Shown here piece after piece: positions 11,953 to 23,769 of a stretch of DNA of 64,000 nucleotides. This stretch comes from Diplolepis rosae (lineage: Eukaryota > Arthropoda > Insecta > Hymenoptera > Diplolepididae): contig JAPYXD010000680.1 in assembly GCA_030998225.1 (NCBI GenBank), positions 7,874,001 to 7,938,000 on the forward strand, read 5' to 3'. Made by a program: the position numbers and the translations under genes. How positions within the stretch are numbered: the first letter of the stretch is position 1; the number at the start of each line of letters is the position of its first letter. The notes under the pieces were generated by a model. That model was not told where the DNA came from. It made no database searches and saw only the letters and a list, made by a program, of their open reading frames with translations.

Positions 11953-14056
11953 TATGCAAAATATGTTCTGCTAATGTGCAATAAAACTACAAAAATATTT
12001 GGTTTTCATGTTGTAATTTGTATCGAGGTCTTGGTATTATAAATCAAAATTGAAGAAATGAGTTTCATTTAAAAGATTGCTTCTGACAGAGCGAAATTCT
12101 TTGTTAAGTACAATCGTGTTTGTGAGAGCTAATACAGTAATCTTTTTTATGTAAAGGGGTGTAAATATTGTTGGCTGTCAACTCTGTCTGATGCTCCAAT
12201 TAAAATCCGCCTGCTTCTGCATGTTCGTATCCTCCATTTAACTTAGTCTTCCTTTCCCATAGGTCGTTTTTTTCCGTCGGATATTTGCTTCTGCAATCTA
12301 CCAATGGCACTCGTCTGTCTCGTTAAATTTGAAAAACGGCCATGCAACTTTCCAATGCAAATAAACTTTTATTTTATTTATGTGTATAAATAAAAATTAT
12401 TTTGTTGTTTAAACTACGTGTACTTAAAAATTTACACTATTTAAATTCAAAAGCTTTCACATTTACTAACTTTTCAAACATAGAAGCTATCAATTTTATT
12501 TCTTTTGATTTCAATGAATGAAATTTTGAGTTTCGTTTAAAATTTAATATTCATCAATTGATTAATTATCAAGAGATTTAAGCACATTTATGAAATGTTT
12601 TCAATCTATTTTAAACATGAATTTTTATCTCTTTTTAGATTATATTTATAAAAATTTTCAAGGATTTATGATCAGGTTGAAAATCTCTTATTTATTATAA
12701 AGCAATAAGTAAAAAGGTATTCGACCATTTGGAATAAACCCTGTGAGACTTGTATTAATAATGCAAAAATATGGATCAAACTCGAAAACATATAGTAGTC
12801 ACTCGTATTTTTATCATGTAGTTATTACAAGGTCTTTTAGAGAATCGGTTTCGATACTTTTTTCTTGGACTGAATGCCGTAAACATAAGTTGAATATGGA
12901 GAGCAAGGGATGGGGCGCACCTTTTTGGGACACCATTTTGTTTGGTTTTACTCCCCTTCACCTCGGGCGGAGTGTATAATTCATTTCCCTACGTGCTCCC
13001 AAGAGAATCGAGATGCGATGGCCAAAGGCGTGGGATGTTCCTTTAAAAGAACAGATTTAAAAAAAGAAAAGATGCGACAATACTCAAAACTTTCTATCTG
13101 ATTTTAAATGAAAGCTCTATTTTCTTATCTCTTCAACATTTACGAACAAATTTATACATTCTTTGAAATGAAAGAAAAATATTCTTCACAATATTCTGAG
13201 AACATTTCTTTCTTTCTATTCATTCGAAAATTTGTACCTTTGGAATATCGACGTTAATTTCGCAACAAACTTAAGTATAAAATGTGATAAAACCGATTAG
13301 AGTTGAAATTTAAAAATCAGGAATGAGGTTTAATAAGTCATGTATTAATTTTAATATAAAAGTATATGAAGTAATTTGCATATACAGATTATGAAACTTA
13401 ATATACGCAATTATGAAATTCAATGTACATCGATGTGTAAATAAAACAGGATGTTTTCTACATTCTTTGATAACTCGTAAATCATTAAAACTGGTTTATA
13501 ATATTTCAAGTAAATTTAATCATCAATATTACTTAATTTTTTGATAATTATGTTAGAAATGCGATGTACAGTGATAGACTAGACCTAAAAATTTCTCTAC
13601 GTATGAAAATTCATGACATGTTTAAATACTTATAGACTAACCAAACTAAGTTTTTAAATACTTGGATATCTTAAATAATTATGAATAAAATTTCTATCTA
13701 TATAAAAAAATTGTTAGAAATTTCTATCGTATTTCCTGAAATTCGTAACTGGAATTTATCCAGTAACAATTTCGTGAAATTAATAATCTTCTTTATTATT
13801 TCGAATCTAAATTCATTGCATTAATTACTTTATAATTGCGTAAAATCAAATTATGTGAATTGCTAATTTTGGTATATTATATCCAACACATTAGAATATT
13901 AAATTTAATACAACAGCGTGTTGATTTACAAATAAAGTACAGAGATATTAAATTTCATATACAAATGTGTATGAAATGTATTAATATTTCTGATAGTGTA
14001 ATTTGAATAAGTGATTGAATTCTCGCTAAATAACCATTTGTTTTGAGTTTAATGAA
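11953..14056. other. AT-rich stretch with repeat debris
   Basis: 12880-13060 is less AT-rich, with overlapping short frames on both strands and no recognised product. 13711-13790 (GTTAGAAATTTCTATCG...) is a truncated left end of MITE family A. 13320-14000 has scattered blocks resembling families A and B (ATTAAATTTCATATAC, TTTCTGATAGTGTAA) too degenerate to delimit. Confidence 0.4.
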
Positions 14057-14686
14057 GGGGATCCGGCACCTTTAATATTTTTTTTTTTTTTTTAGTTTAG
14101 ACCTTCTATATAATTTTTTTAATGTTTAATACCTTTATTTAGAAAGGTTTTGGGATTTTTTAAAACATCCAGCACTTCTATAAATTTTTGAACTAAAAAT
14201 TTTGAGTTTTTGGGGCATTTTTTAGACATTTTTTGACTTTGAAAAACTTTTTTGTTTTTTAACCAATTGCCATGATTCTTTTTCCATTTTGTTCCTTATA
14301 ATGTATAGCAACTTTTTGGATATGGAAAATAAGGTAACATGACTGAAAAAAAATTACAAATAAAATATTCCAAAATATAAAAAAAAATTGTTTGTAGTTA
14401 TTTTTTCTAGCTAGAGTGCTTTCTATACCCGAAAAGTTGCTACGCACTGTATGGAACAAAATAAAAAAAGAGTCATCACAATTGGTTGGAAAACAAAAAA
14501 ATAATTCAAAGGAAAAAAATATCAAAAAATGACCAAAAATCTCAAAAATTTTAGTTTAAAAATACATAAAGGTGCTGGAATTTAAAAAAAATCCTGAATC
14601 CTTTCTAAATAAAGGTATTAAACGTACAAAAAATATATGGAAGGTCTAAACTCAAAAAATAAAAATATTAAAGGTAGCGGATCCCT
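14057..14686. mobile_element. TTAA-type MITE, family E copy 1
   Basis: 630-base foldback element with ends GGGGATCCGGCACCTTTAAT at the left and GGGATCCGCTACCTTTAATA (other strand) at the right. It is flanked by TGAA (14053-14056) and TTAA (14687-14690), a four-base target duplication with one change. The arms are similar for nearly the full length, so frames inside it are palindrome shadows. A second copy lies at 57920-59026. TTAA targets are typical of piggyBac-type transposases; the assignment is inference. Confidence 0.75.
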
Positions 14687-14690
14687 TTAA

Positions 14691-15861
14691 GTGAGAAAAG
14701 ACTAAAAGAAGAAAATACTAATTGAAATTAAGAGTGTCATTTTTGGATAAAACACAAACGACTCTCTGATTGAAGATTCCATGCAGATGACGAGCATCTG
14801 CATATGTTAGGTAATTTACAAGAGTATGTTGCTCAATTTTACGGCAGAAGAGCATTTCCTGTGAGTCTCAGCTCAAAGGCACGTTTCGTTACCACCAAAG
14901 CCTGTTCTAATTTCAGAAGGCTCAAACTTTGCACGAAACAAAACGGCCTTAAGTCTTTCCCTTTCTTGTCTTCCGCCTCTGAGGTAATTTTTTTTCCTCT
15001 TTGGTGTGGTTATAATTAAGCCAGGAGCCTGTTTCAGCCATCGCGCTAAAGGAGGCACTCGTGACGCCATAGCCGAATATTCTTGGCTGACGGCTGTTCG
15101 TTAAAAGGTGTAATCGAATTCGATTAGCCGATAATTGGCTCCTCCATTGCTTGTAGTTGAAAGGGTGATTTGACAATCAAGATGTCAAGAAGGTCTTGAA
15201 AACTTTAATTGAATTTGAGTCTTGCTTTGTGAAGAAGAACTTCTCATCTTGAAATATTTTAAAAAATATATTTGCAAATGTTATGTTAATTTTTGAATCA
15301 AAAAACTTTTGTTGCTAAATATAATTTATTGTATGGGTTTATATTTATCGTGGTTAATTTTTTTCTTTACGGAAAGGCAATGTGACAGGGACTGAATGAT
15401 TTACAACATCCTACTTATGTATCTGTTCTACATCTGTCTTGGGTTAAGATTTTGAGTAAGAAAAGAACTACTACGGTGGTCATTTAGAAAATGCGTTGGC
15501 TTCATGGTTTCTGGAGGATAACGTGAAGATAGAAATAAAAAAAGGATCGTTCGGTCAGCCTCAACCCTTTTACTTTAATTTTATAGCTTTATGGCTTCAG
15601 GGAAAATCCTCGATGTTCGTCTTTCATTCTCTCAAAAAGTGAATAGTACTTTCTCCTGGGAATTTTCACAAGAATTTCCTACAATATTTCAAATATTTTT
15701 TATCCTGATTCAATTCTATTGCAATAAACCATGAAGCAGTTTAATGCATTCTCCAGATATGTCAAATCTCAATGTTAGGAAATAAATATTGAAGCGCCAA
15801 ACAAATAATTAAAAATTTTTTTGAATTTCATACGGAAAAAATAAATATTGGTCGTTTTGCG
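14691..15861. other. No supported gene; conserved-looking island at 15010-15180
   Basis: 15010-15180 is more GC-rich and complex than its neighbours, with AATCGAATTCGATT (a perfect 14-base palindrome, 15113-15126) and GGCTGACGGCTGTTCG, the texture of a regulatory non-coding element. Overlapping frames of 65-75 codons on the minus strand have no known family. The rest is AT-rich with nothing notable. Confidence 0.35.
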
Positions 15862-15970
15862 TGCGGAAAGTAGATTTTCCCGCACTAGTGCAGGGAAATT
15901 TTAAGTGTGTGGAAAATTAAAACAAACTTAAAATTTTACCGCTCTAGTGCGGAAAAATCAACTTTCCGCA
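15862..15970. repeat. Short palindromic element (109 bases)
   Basis: The left arm TGCGGAAAGTAGATTTTCCC is matched on the other strand at the right end by TGCGGAAAGTTGATTTTTCC. The arms continue through CGCACTAG and AAATTTTAAGT, leaving only a short loop. A compact hairpin MITE or remnant; no target duplication is clear. Confidence 0.65.
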
Positions 15971-16765
15971 ATTTATACGAAACATACTATTTCAGAACAT
16001 CTCTTGAGGGATTTCAAAATTTCTAGTTTTATCAAATAATGAGCTTATAATAGTTTTAACAGAAATATTCTATGAAAATATTGATCTCTGGACAGGATTA
16101 GCTTCTATATTTGAAAATAAAGGCTATTTTAGTACCAATAATTATTTATTTGTGTTTGAAGAACGTTATTGCAGTAACAGAAACAGCTGCTGTAACTACT
16201 CCTGTAGATCGTTTAGTTCATTCATCTTTCCTATTTTAAAAGTTTTATAAATAGCTCTTGTAAATATCGAGTAAATATTTACGAAAACATGAAGAAGGTC
16301 GATCGACATGTAGACGATATCCATAACGAGTGGAGGCTAGACTAGACACCATGCAAGACGCGAAGGACGATCGTGACCGCCATCATTGGCTTTACGACCG
16401 CTAAAACGAGCTTTTATAGTTTGTGGGGCAGTTTGTCTCTACATGTTGGTACGCTTCTTCAAGTATTATATTTCGCATCGGAAACGTATGAGCTATTTTA
16501 CACTTACACTTTGAGATCCCATCTGCGGAACTTTGCACCATTCACTAGAACGGTCAGTCATTCGATAAATTAACTTGAAATCATTTTTCAACAAGTGTTA
16601 CATAAGCACAATCAAAACAACCCAAAAGAAAAATGTCCTTATTTTTAAATTTATTAAAATATATTACAAAAACGTCAAATTTCGATATTTTTGGAAAATG
16701 TTAACAACGCTAAAAATAATTAATAATAAAAAGTATTGTACCTTGTATTGGCCCTTAATAACAAA
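15971..16765. other. No supported gene; conserved-looking island 16290-16570
   Basis: 16290-16570 is complex sequence with moderate GC, containing AAAACGAGCTTTTATAGTTTG (Hox/Caudal-like TTTATAG core), GTAGACGATATCC and other motifs in the style of an insect enhancer. The 66-codon plus-strand frame there has no recognised product. Confidence 0.3.
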
Positions 16766-16875
16766 AGAATGGTATGTTGTTGGAAAATTGGCTTTAGGGT
16801 CCATAAAATGATTAAGTCAAATTTAATCAAACGTTTCGACTCTGATCGGAGCCCTCATCAGTGATATTTATTAAA
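16766..16875 (-). mobile_element. Family G retroelement fragment, copy 1
   Basis: On the minus strand this holds the hammerhead-like motif, followed by TGATTAAATTTGACTTAATC, TGGACCCTAAAGCCAATTTT and CCAACAACATACCATTCT. The downstream 65-base segment recurs twice in copy 2 (20691-20865, in inverted arrangement) and once alone in copy 3 (26465-26529). No coding capacity. Probably an end fragment of a Penelope-like element or a retrozyme-type non-autonomous retroelement (inference). Confidence 0.55.
16826..16865 (-). ncRNA. Hammerhead-ribozyme-like motif 1
   Basis: Minus-strand reading: helix I strand ATCA (16865-16862); CTGATGA (16861-16855); helix II with GGCTC pairing GAGTC (one G-U) across a CGATCA-type loop; GAAA (16837-16834); CG; UU as the cleavage dinucleotide; TGAT (16829-16826), which pairs perfectly with ATCA. 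An extra unpaired G precedes helix II. The palindromic ACGU that would make helix III suggests a dimeric hammerhead. Helix II differs from copy 2 by base changes on both sides that keep pairing. Confidence 0.5.
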
Positions 16876-16989
16876 ATCTTTCAAATGAATGGAGAAAAAT
16901 TCAATAATTTACACAAAATCCAAAGTTAAAAGTTTTTTTCCTCTTTTTGTTGAAGGGCTTCTCTGAACAACACATAGCATAAGAACACA

Positions 16990-17084
16990 ATTTGACTGAT
17001 TTACAGTAACCTCTTTTTAGCTATTTGAATCAGTCAAATTTCACTGATAATCAGTAGATTTTGACTGATTCAAATTTAGAGAGT
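16990..17084. repeat. MITE fragment, family D copy 2
   Basis: Contains TGAATCAGTCAAATTTCACT, GATAATCAGT and the terminal AAATTTAGAGAGTG of family D. Only the right end is complete. The segment TACAGTAACCTCTTTTTAGC is shared (inverted) with copy 1. Confidence 0.55.
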
Positions 17085-17333
17085 GTACTGTATGTACTAG
17101 AAATGCGTTTAAAAATCGATAACCTCGCTTAAATTAAGATATTTCCGTTTTCTTTTCGGCATATAGATAACCCACATAGTTTTTAGCAAGTATAAGCGTT
17201 CATTATGATCAATTATTGTTTATTAACTATACCTTCTCTTGTGTTTCAAAGGGCAGAAAATGCCTTTTTTAAAATAAGGGTCTGACAAGGCCCTTTTTGG
17301 GATTTCTAGTTTATTAATTTGAATATCGATATA

Positions 17334-17566
17334 CACTGTTAAAAATCTTATTAATTTTAATGGACTTTAATATACAAGTGGTAAATTAAAATTAATAAAT
17401 TTGTATATTATGTAAAATTAATATACTTATACACAGGTGTATTAAAATTAGAATTAAATTTTGTATGTTGTAAGATAAATGTATTTTAAATTCAATATAC
17501 ATTACTGAAAAATACATAATACAGAAATAAATATAAATATTTAATACAGCAATTTCTAACACTTTG
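17334..17566. mobile_element. MITE, family B copy 1
   Basis: Begins CACTGTTAAAAATCTTATTA after a TA, continues with a palindromic AATATACAAGTGGTAAATTA core, and ends CAGCAATTTCTAACACTTTG, a degenerate inverted version of the family end. Other copies are at 35160, 45645 and 49592. Confidence 0.65.
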
Positions 17567-20453
17567 CTAATTTTTCCTTGCTGTTTTTGTTCAAAATAAC
17601 TCAGAAATTACTAAGTCAGATCCACAATCATTTTTTGGGCAATAGGGTTTACACTTCGCTTTCATATTAAAAAAACCGAAGTTGCGTGTCATGCATAAAT
17701 ATAAATGGAGAAATTTCTTTACACATACGTCGAAACTTATTTTTATAACCAAATTCATAAGTTAGTATTATTAATATGTTTGAATATTAGAATTTCAAAT
17801 GAGATGGTTGGGTTCGAAATTTTTTAACTTTTTTTTTTCATATCCAAAAAAGTTTCAGCATGAAATATATATTACTTTATTGATCACACGACTGATGAGT
17901 AAAGTGTCTTTTAAAAATTTATCATTTCTTCGTGCATTTTCCTTTTTAGGTTGAATACTTTTCCTACCGTAAAAAATGAAAATCCTCGTCTGAAGGAAAC
18001 TCCTTGAATTTGTCACGCCTAGCAGGAAATAGTTCGGAACGTGTAACCCTTTCGATCTTCGGGTAATTTCCTGGCATCGAAGGTTGTAGGAAACAAGTAC
18101 AGAAAGTCCTTTGTCCTTTCTCAGTTATGGCCAGCAGACACGACTGCTTTCTGGTCTGCAGGCGATTTTTTCATCGTTCCTTCGAACCCAAAATAAAAGA
18201 CGAAGGATAAAAGAGTTAACCCTTTCGAACCACGAGCGGTTTCTTTATGGGTTTTACTCCGAGAATATTTATGAGCCTTCATGGTGCGGAACCTACGTAG
18301 GAACTCCAGGCGGTTTCTGACCAGGTCCAAGTTAGGTTGTCTTTAGTCGAACCCAGAATGAGTTGATATTGCGAGTTGCATGTTGGCGCACCTTCTTTTT
18401 TATAATCCTTTTTCTCTCCATTTCGTTTTTAAATTTCTCTTTCGTCTCATATTTTTTTGGAGCTAAATAAGGTCCAGAAGGAGATCAGAGGGCGTGGAAG
18501 CCTCAATGAACCTTGTGGAACTACAAGTAATTTCGGTAATCCTTGCCACGTACGAAACCCGAAATTCATTCGATAAAAGACGAAGATAGAGAAAATTACT
18601 GGGGGATACCCCAAGGTGGAAATTTCGAGCTTCCAGTTTTATGAATTTATAAAATATCTAGGGGAGAAACGGTTAAATTGACGCATCCTTATTTACAGAA
18701 AGTGATACTTTTTCAAAAGCACGAAAATAACTCTACGCTGTAAACATCTTTTGGAAAATTTCCCTACAATTTTTCCAAAAATACCTCCGGTAAATTTTTC
18801 TAATGTTTTCGATATATTTCCATATTCCCCAACATATTAGGAAAGTTTTTATGCATTATGAAAATATTCCTATAAAGAGTGGTTAATTTTCTTAAACGAT
18901 GAAAAAATAAAAAAATATATGGAAAATCATTTTTGTACCTAAAAAAATGTTTGAAAGAATTTCAGATCGTTTATTTAGTCAAATTTTCACTAATTATTTC
19001 CTTTAAAATTAACCAAATAATTCGTATTTCTACCAATCCACTGTAGAAAAAGATATGGAAATTAGATTTAGTAAATTATAATGTTAGTTTCAATATGTTT
19101 TCAGAAACTGATGTACTCTTATACATTGTACCTAATTATATTCATTTACAGTTACATATTAAAAACTAAGATTGTCATTTTATTAAAAGGAGAAGATTAA
19201 AAATCATGGAATTTCAACCATTCTTGAATTATTATACAAACTTATTTTCTGACTGAAAATTAAGTTAATAAAATGTCTGGAGTTGACGTCTTGAATTCCC
19301 GGTCAAAAGATCGTACTCGCGGGAATCACGTCGTGAATATTCGTTTATTTTAACAGAAACGCAAGATCGTTTTAAATCGTTTGCGGGCTCCGCAGAAAAG
19401 CAGACGCTGCGAGGGTGTCATGGGAACTTTACTGTTTGTTATTTTTATCTTTTCTTTTAAATCCACTTGCGTCCGTCTCGTTGTGATGCTTATAACTCAA
19501 TATTTATGAAGAAGTTTATCATGAAATGTAATTAAATTTCTGTTTTACATTTTTCACCACTTACTCTTCATATTCTGTAATTGTTTTTACAAGAATGCGA
19601 AAATTGCATTTTAACATTACTCGATAATTAAAATCAATCTTATATGGAAACAATATTAAAAAGCCGGTTTGTTTATTTGCGTGCAAATTTTTCGTAAAGC
19701 ATCAAAGCTGGCTTCTGAGAAATCTATTTTTTTCTGAGGAGCTTCTGAATTTCTAAAGAGGATTATTATCTAAAGCTGCGGTTTGGTCTTAATTGAGTTA
19801 ATCGGCGGTGGATGCTTTGATCATGTGCAGCACACACACTTAAAATGATTATTTTTCGATCATAAATTTCTTCTGAAATGGATTTCAGGAAAGAGAAATG
19901 TATTAAAATTGGCTTACTAAAGGAGTCACTTAAAATTTAAGAAATTGATACAGACTAAATCTTTCGCTTACATACGAATTCGCATTCATTTTTTTATAAT
20001 ATTTCTTTAGAGATTTCAACCCAAACAAATACTAATTATATTAAATAGATAGGAAAATTTTAGGTCACCTGTGATATCAGAAATAAATTATTTCTCAACA
20101 ATCATACATTTACATCAACAAAGACTTCCCGTTTCTTGTTGTTTGTTGAAGACTAATTTTCATATTTATCTTGACGCTTAGCTTATGCTGTTTTCTTTAG
20201 TTAAAATATTTATTGCGCACTTAAATATTCATATAGATGAATTGAATATTCACTTCGCAAGTAAACATATGATGAGTCGTTAATAAAATTGTTTATCTTT
20301 GCCTAATTCATTAAATACATGTTAGACTTTTTAACAGCTTACAGATTTGGCGCACGTTTTAGAAAATTCAAAAATGCATTTCAAATAAGTTCATCCGAAG
20401 CAAATTGTTCAAAATATAAATTACAAAAGTAGTGCAAGTTGTATTGACCCTCA
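17567..20453. other. No supported gene; several mildly conserved-looking islands
   Basis: 17990-18560 has intermediate GC and opposed 69-codon frames overlapping each other, neither recognisable. 19290-19470 (TCGCGGGAATCACGTCGTGA, TGCGGGCTCCGCAGAAAAG, TTTACTGTTTGTTATTTT with a forkhead-type TGTTTGT) looks like an enhancer island. The rest is AT-rich without visible repeats. Confidence 0.35.
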
Positions 20454-20674
20454 CACTCTAAAAACAAGTGTGTTACTTCTACACGTGAATCACGATAGTA
20501 ACTTTTTAGGCATTTGAAGTGTGTATTTTTAATACACATTTTGGGTACAAAGCGTTAAAGTGTTTGAAAATTAAACGGTACGTTTGTAATGTGTATTAAA
20601 AATACACACTTCAAATGCCTAAAAAGTTACTATCGTGATTCACGTGTAAAAGTAACACACTTCTTTTTAGAGTG
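20454..20674. mobile_element. Young hairpin MITE, family Q
   Basis: 221 bases with arms of about 87 bases that differ at only two positions, starting CACTCTAAAAACAAGTGTGT and, on the other strand, CACTCTAAAAAGAAGTGTGT. A CA dinucleotide flanks each side (20452-20453, 20675-20676). The near-identity of the arms indicates recent insertion or recent arm homogenisation. Only about 45 bases form the loop. If transcribed it would form a long double-stranded hairpin. Confidence 0.85.
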
Positions 20675-20690
20675 CAATATTAATAAAATA

Positions 20691-20865
20691 GTACGTTATT
20701 GTTGGAAAATTTGGCTTTAAGGTTCAAAAATGACTAAGTCGCCCTTTTTTATTTTCTTAATTTTAATAAATATCACTGATGAGGGCTTCGATCTGAGCCG
20801 AAATGTCTGATTAAATCAACTTAATCATTTTTGGACCCTAAAGCCAATTTTCCCAACAACGTACC
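20691..20865 (+). mobile_element. Family G retroelement fragment, copy 2, with inverted ends
   Basis: The left end (GTACGTTATTGTTGGAAAAT...) and the right end on the other strand (GGTACGTTGTTGGGAAAATT...) are inverted copies of one ~50-base segment, and the hammerhead-like motif lies between them. This head-to-head arrangement of 5' and 3' segments is reminiscent of Penelope-like insertions. It lies directly beside MITE Q. No reverse transcriptase frame is present. Confidence 0.6.
20772..20811 (+). ncRNA. Hammerhead-ribozyme-like motif 2
   Basis: Helix I strand ATCA (20772-20775); CTGATGA (20776-20782); an unpaired G; helix II GGCT (20784-20787) with AGCC (20796-20799); GAAA (20800-20803); U-G; then the GUC-type cleavage triplet ending at C20807; TGAT (20808-20811), which pairs with ATCA. 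All hammerhead core positions except the extra G fit the consensus. Helix III would be A-U plus U-G, too short for a stable monomer. Confidence 0.5.
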
Positions 20866-22328
20866 ATTTTATTTTTATAAGTTACAAAATTCATCGGCAT
20901 TTCTGGTAAAAATAATCACAAACTGTTCAATTCAATCTTCTCCTATCTTTATACTCTGTTTTCGATAAGCCAGAATTTACATAAAATGTTCCTGCACTAG
21001 AACCTTTTTCCATCCGATACATGCTGTATTTCATCTTCCATCATATACAACAGATAAACGTAATTTAAATTTCATACGATTTTATTTTGCCCCGTTGATA
21101 CAGAGCATTGATAAAATTGTAATAAAAGTCAGAACCGAATACAGCATCTTCTCTAAACAATTTTTCCCCAAGAGCATAGCGATGTAAGAAAAACATTACT
21201 AGCCATATTCTCATCTCTTATGTAAATACAAATTAACTGAATTGTAGACTTGTATCCATTAAGAAACAAACAACACTAATTCTATTTTAACCATATTCAT
21301 GTAAACACACAAGTCTTTCCTTGATTAACATATTAGGCTAATAAGGAGCAAATGGATTTGTTCAATAAAATTTTATAGCCTTGTTCTTTCTTCAGAAGTG
21401 CACCGCTTCTCGAAAGGGTGAGGTCGTGCCATCTTGCGTCGAGTTCATGACTCCGTTCGAATAAGACGAGAGAGGCAAAAACCGCCGGTGAACGAACGTT
21501 TACGAGTGTCGCATAAAATGTTCTTGGAGGGCACCTTAAGCATGAATGAAAGCACAAGGTGCTCGAAAAAGCAGTCAGTCAATCAGTCAGTCAGTTATTC
21601 AAGCAACTATTACACAACCAGAGAATTTTACGAGCAACGCAAGGTGGCTCATTCTAGACGGATCCGTGACCGATAAATGCGAACTCGCCATTTTAAGACC
21701 TAGGTAATGGTGCTTGTATGTATCATCTCTTCCACGGGCATACAGAAAACACTTCTGAATGAAGAAAACCGGGTGGTGCCACTATAACTTCTACGACTCT
21801 ACGTAAGACGTAGTCCTAGGCCCCTGTCGACCAAACCAGCCAAATAAAGCTAAACGTCCGCTTTTATGGCCGCCAATAAAGTTTTAAGTGTTAGTAAAAC
21901 GGCCAGACAGTCAAGTTACGTGCAGTGTCTTCACATATCCGTGTAACCGACACATCACCAATCCACCTGGATGGCTCGCGACCACATGAATCATATGGCG
22001 CTACGAATCGTTGCAGATCAGTGTCAAGGTCGCCTGCAAAACGACTAGAACATTACGCAATAATCGTAAAAGACAAACACGTACTAAAGAATCCAACTTG
22101 GTAACTCTACAAAGCATCCTCAAGCTTCCGGAATCCTCAAGTTTGATGACCTTAACCAACGATCGCTTTCGCAAAACAAACATCCCTTCACTTTATAACA
22201 TTGCAGACTCATTATTTCTGATATTAAGAATAACTATAAAAAAAGTAAATGGTCATCTTATAAATATTCATCAGAACTCAACCTTACCACATTTCTAAAA
22301 TATATTTCGTTTCAGAAATAACATCTTG
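20866..22328. other. No supported gene; GC-richer island 21390-22180
   Basis: The island contains frames of 60-95 codons on both strands, none recognisable, an AGTC tetranucleotide run (21575-21597) and complex sequence. It could hold exons or regulatory DNA, but I cannot place splice sites that make a sensible product. Confidence 0.35.
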
Positions 22329-22655
22329 TGCTCTCTGAACCTGAATAATCAGTGAACGACCACTGATTCGCAGTGACTGTTCTCTGATGGCAGCAGCTAT
22401 AAGTTTATTACTGAGAATCAGTGAAATTCGACTGATGAATCAGTGAAATAGATTGAACTCCTTTATTGAATTGGTACATTTTTTTATGGGAATGTATTTT
22501 TAAAGGTCGATAAAGCACTAACGTGTATGTTCACGTGGTGCGTTCACTGATTCCTCAGTGAAATTAAGTCAGGGTTTTAGTCAGTAGTCAGGGTAAGTCA
22601 GTCATTTTAACTGATGTAATTAGTGACTATTTCACTGATTCAGGTTTAGGCAGTG
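22329..22655. mobile_element. MITE, family D copy 3
   Basis: Ends GTGCTCTCTGAACCTGAATA and, on the other strand, CACTGCCTAAACCTGAATCA. Many CTGATTCAGTGAAAT-type blocks lie inside, the family D signature. 327 bases with a non-repetitive middle (about 22450-22540). Confidence 0.6.
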
Positions 22656-23769
22656 CCGAAATACTTCTCCACAACTGATAATTCATGACGGAAGTTTATG
22701 GGACCATTTTCAAGATCTATTCTTCCAGCTCTAAAATCATTTCCTGTATCTTCTAAACAACAAAACTCAGCCCTAACCCCTTTTTTTACAAAGTTTTCCA
22801 CCCCCTAGGGAGAATCCCCTCAATAAAAACAATTAATGAATGAATTTCGGCGACCTTGAAGAGACCTTAAGCAAACCAGCTTTCATCCACTTTGTGCCTC
22901 TTCAAAACCCGGAACAACTCAGACAAGCTATAGATGCTTAAAATGTCATAAAATATAAACATGTGATGATTGGCGTACCGAGACTTGTCGCGTAGTGTCT
23001 GTTAGAATATTTATGTGACACGTCACGAAGTACCGGCGGGTTTGCAAGAGACACGACCTGCCCTAATCCCGTCGGGTGTAAAGCAATATAAACGAACGTT
23101 TACAAGCTCGTTACATTTTTATGGGCTCAACGCCACCACTGCGCCAAACTACGGCCATCAGTGGAATGTCGTAAACCATCGACTGACTCTCTTGTCCCCC
23201 TTTCACCCCTCTGCAATCCGATCCACCCCCCGCCACTATGGTCCACGTGCCATTTACGCGCTACTACTTCCGGTCTCTGACGTTACGTGGTAGACTCTAG
23301 ACCACTCGAGTTACGTCATTTTATTGGTCGTAATCATAAAATTTTTTACGTCGACCCCCTGCGTGCCTCCTGGTTTCACGAGGTCTTTCACTACGCATTC
23401 GAACCTCGAGTGCAACGATTCCTCTCTTTACTTATTAAAGGTCAGGACTTTCATTAATTGCTTCTTAATGAGAGGAATTCAATGCTAGACGTTAGTTCAC
23501 TCCATGCATTTGTTCTAAGGTAGCGGATTCGAATTATTTTTTGGACTTGAATAAAAATTTGATTCCTGACCATTATTACAATTATCCGGAAAATTTTTCA
23601 ATAAGATGATCGCTTATGGTTTTCATTAGTTTAATGGATGGTTCGGAGAAAAATTATAATTTTTGTGACTGATAAATTATTAGAGAAGAGATCTACTGTG
23701 AGGCAAAGGTAGCAGTACTCTGAGAAAGTTTATCGAGGGAGTTCGAACTCTGAACAACCAGGCGTGTCG
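22656..23769. other. No supported gene; island 22970-23420
   Basis: 22970-23420 is GC-richer and complex. A 92-codon plus frame (23015-23293) has no recognised domain. Pairs of CGTTACGT-like blocks and TTACGTCATTTTATTGG (CRE-like site plus inverted CCAAT, near 23311-23327) suggest regulatory function. Confidence 0.3.

Noticed and set aside
14259..14525. 88-codon minus ORF rich in Phe
   Set aside because: Entirely within the foldback element E1.
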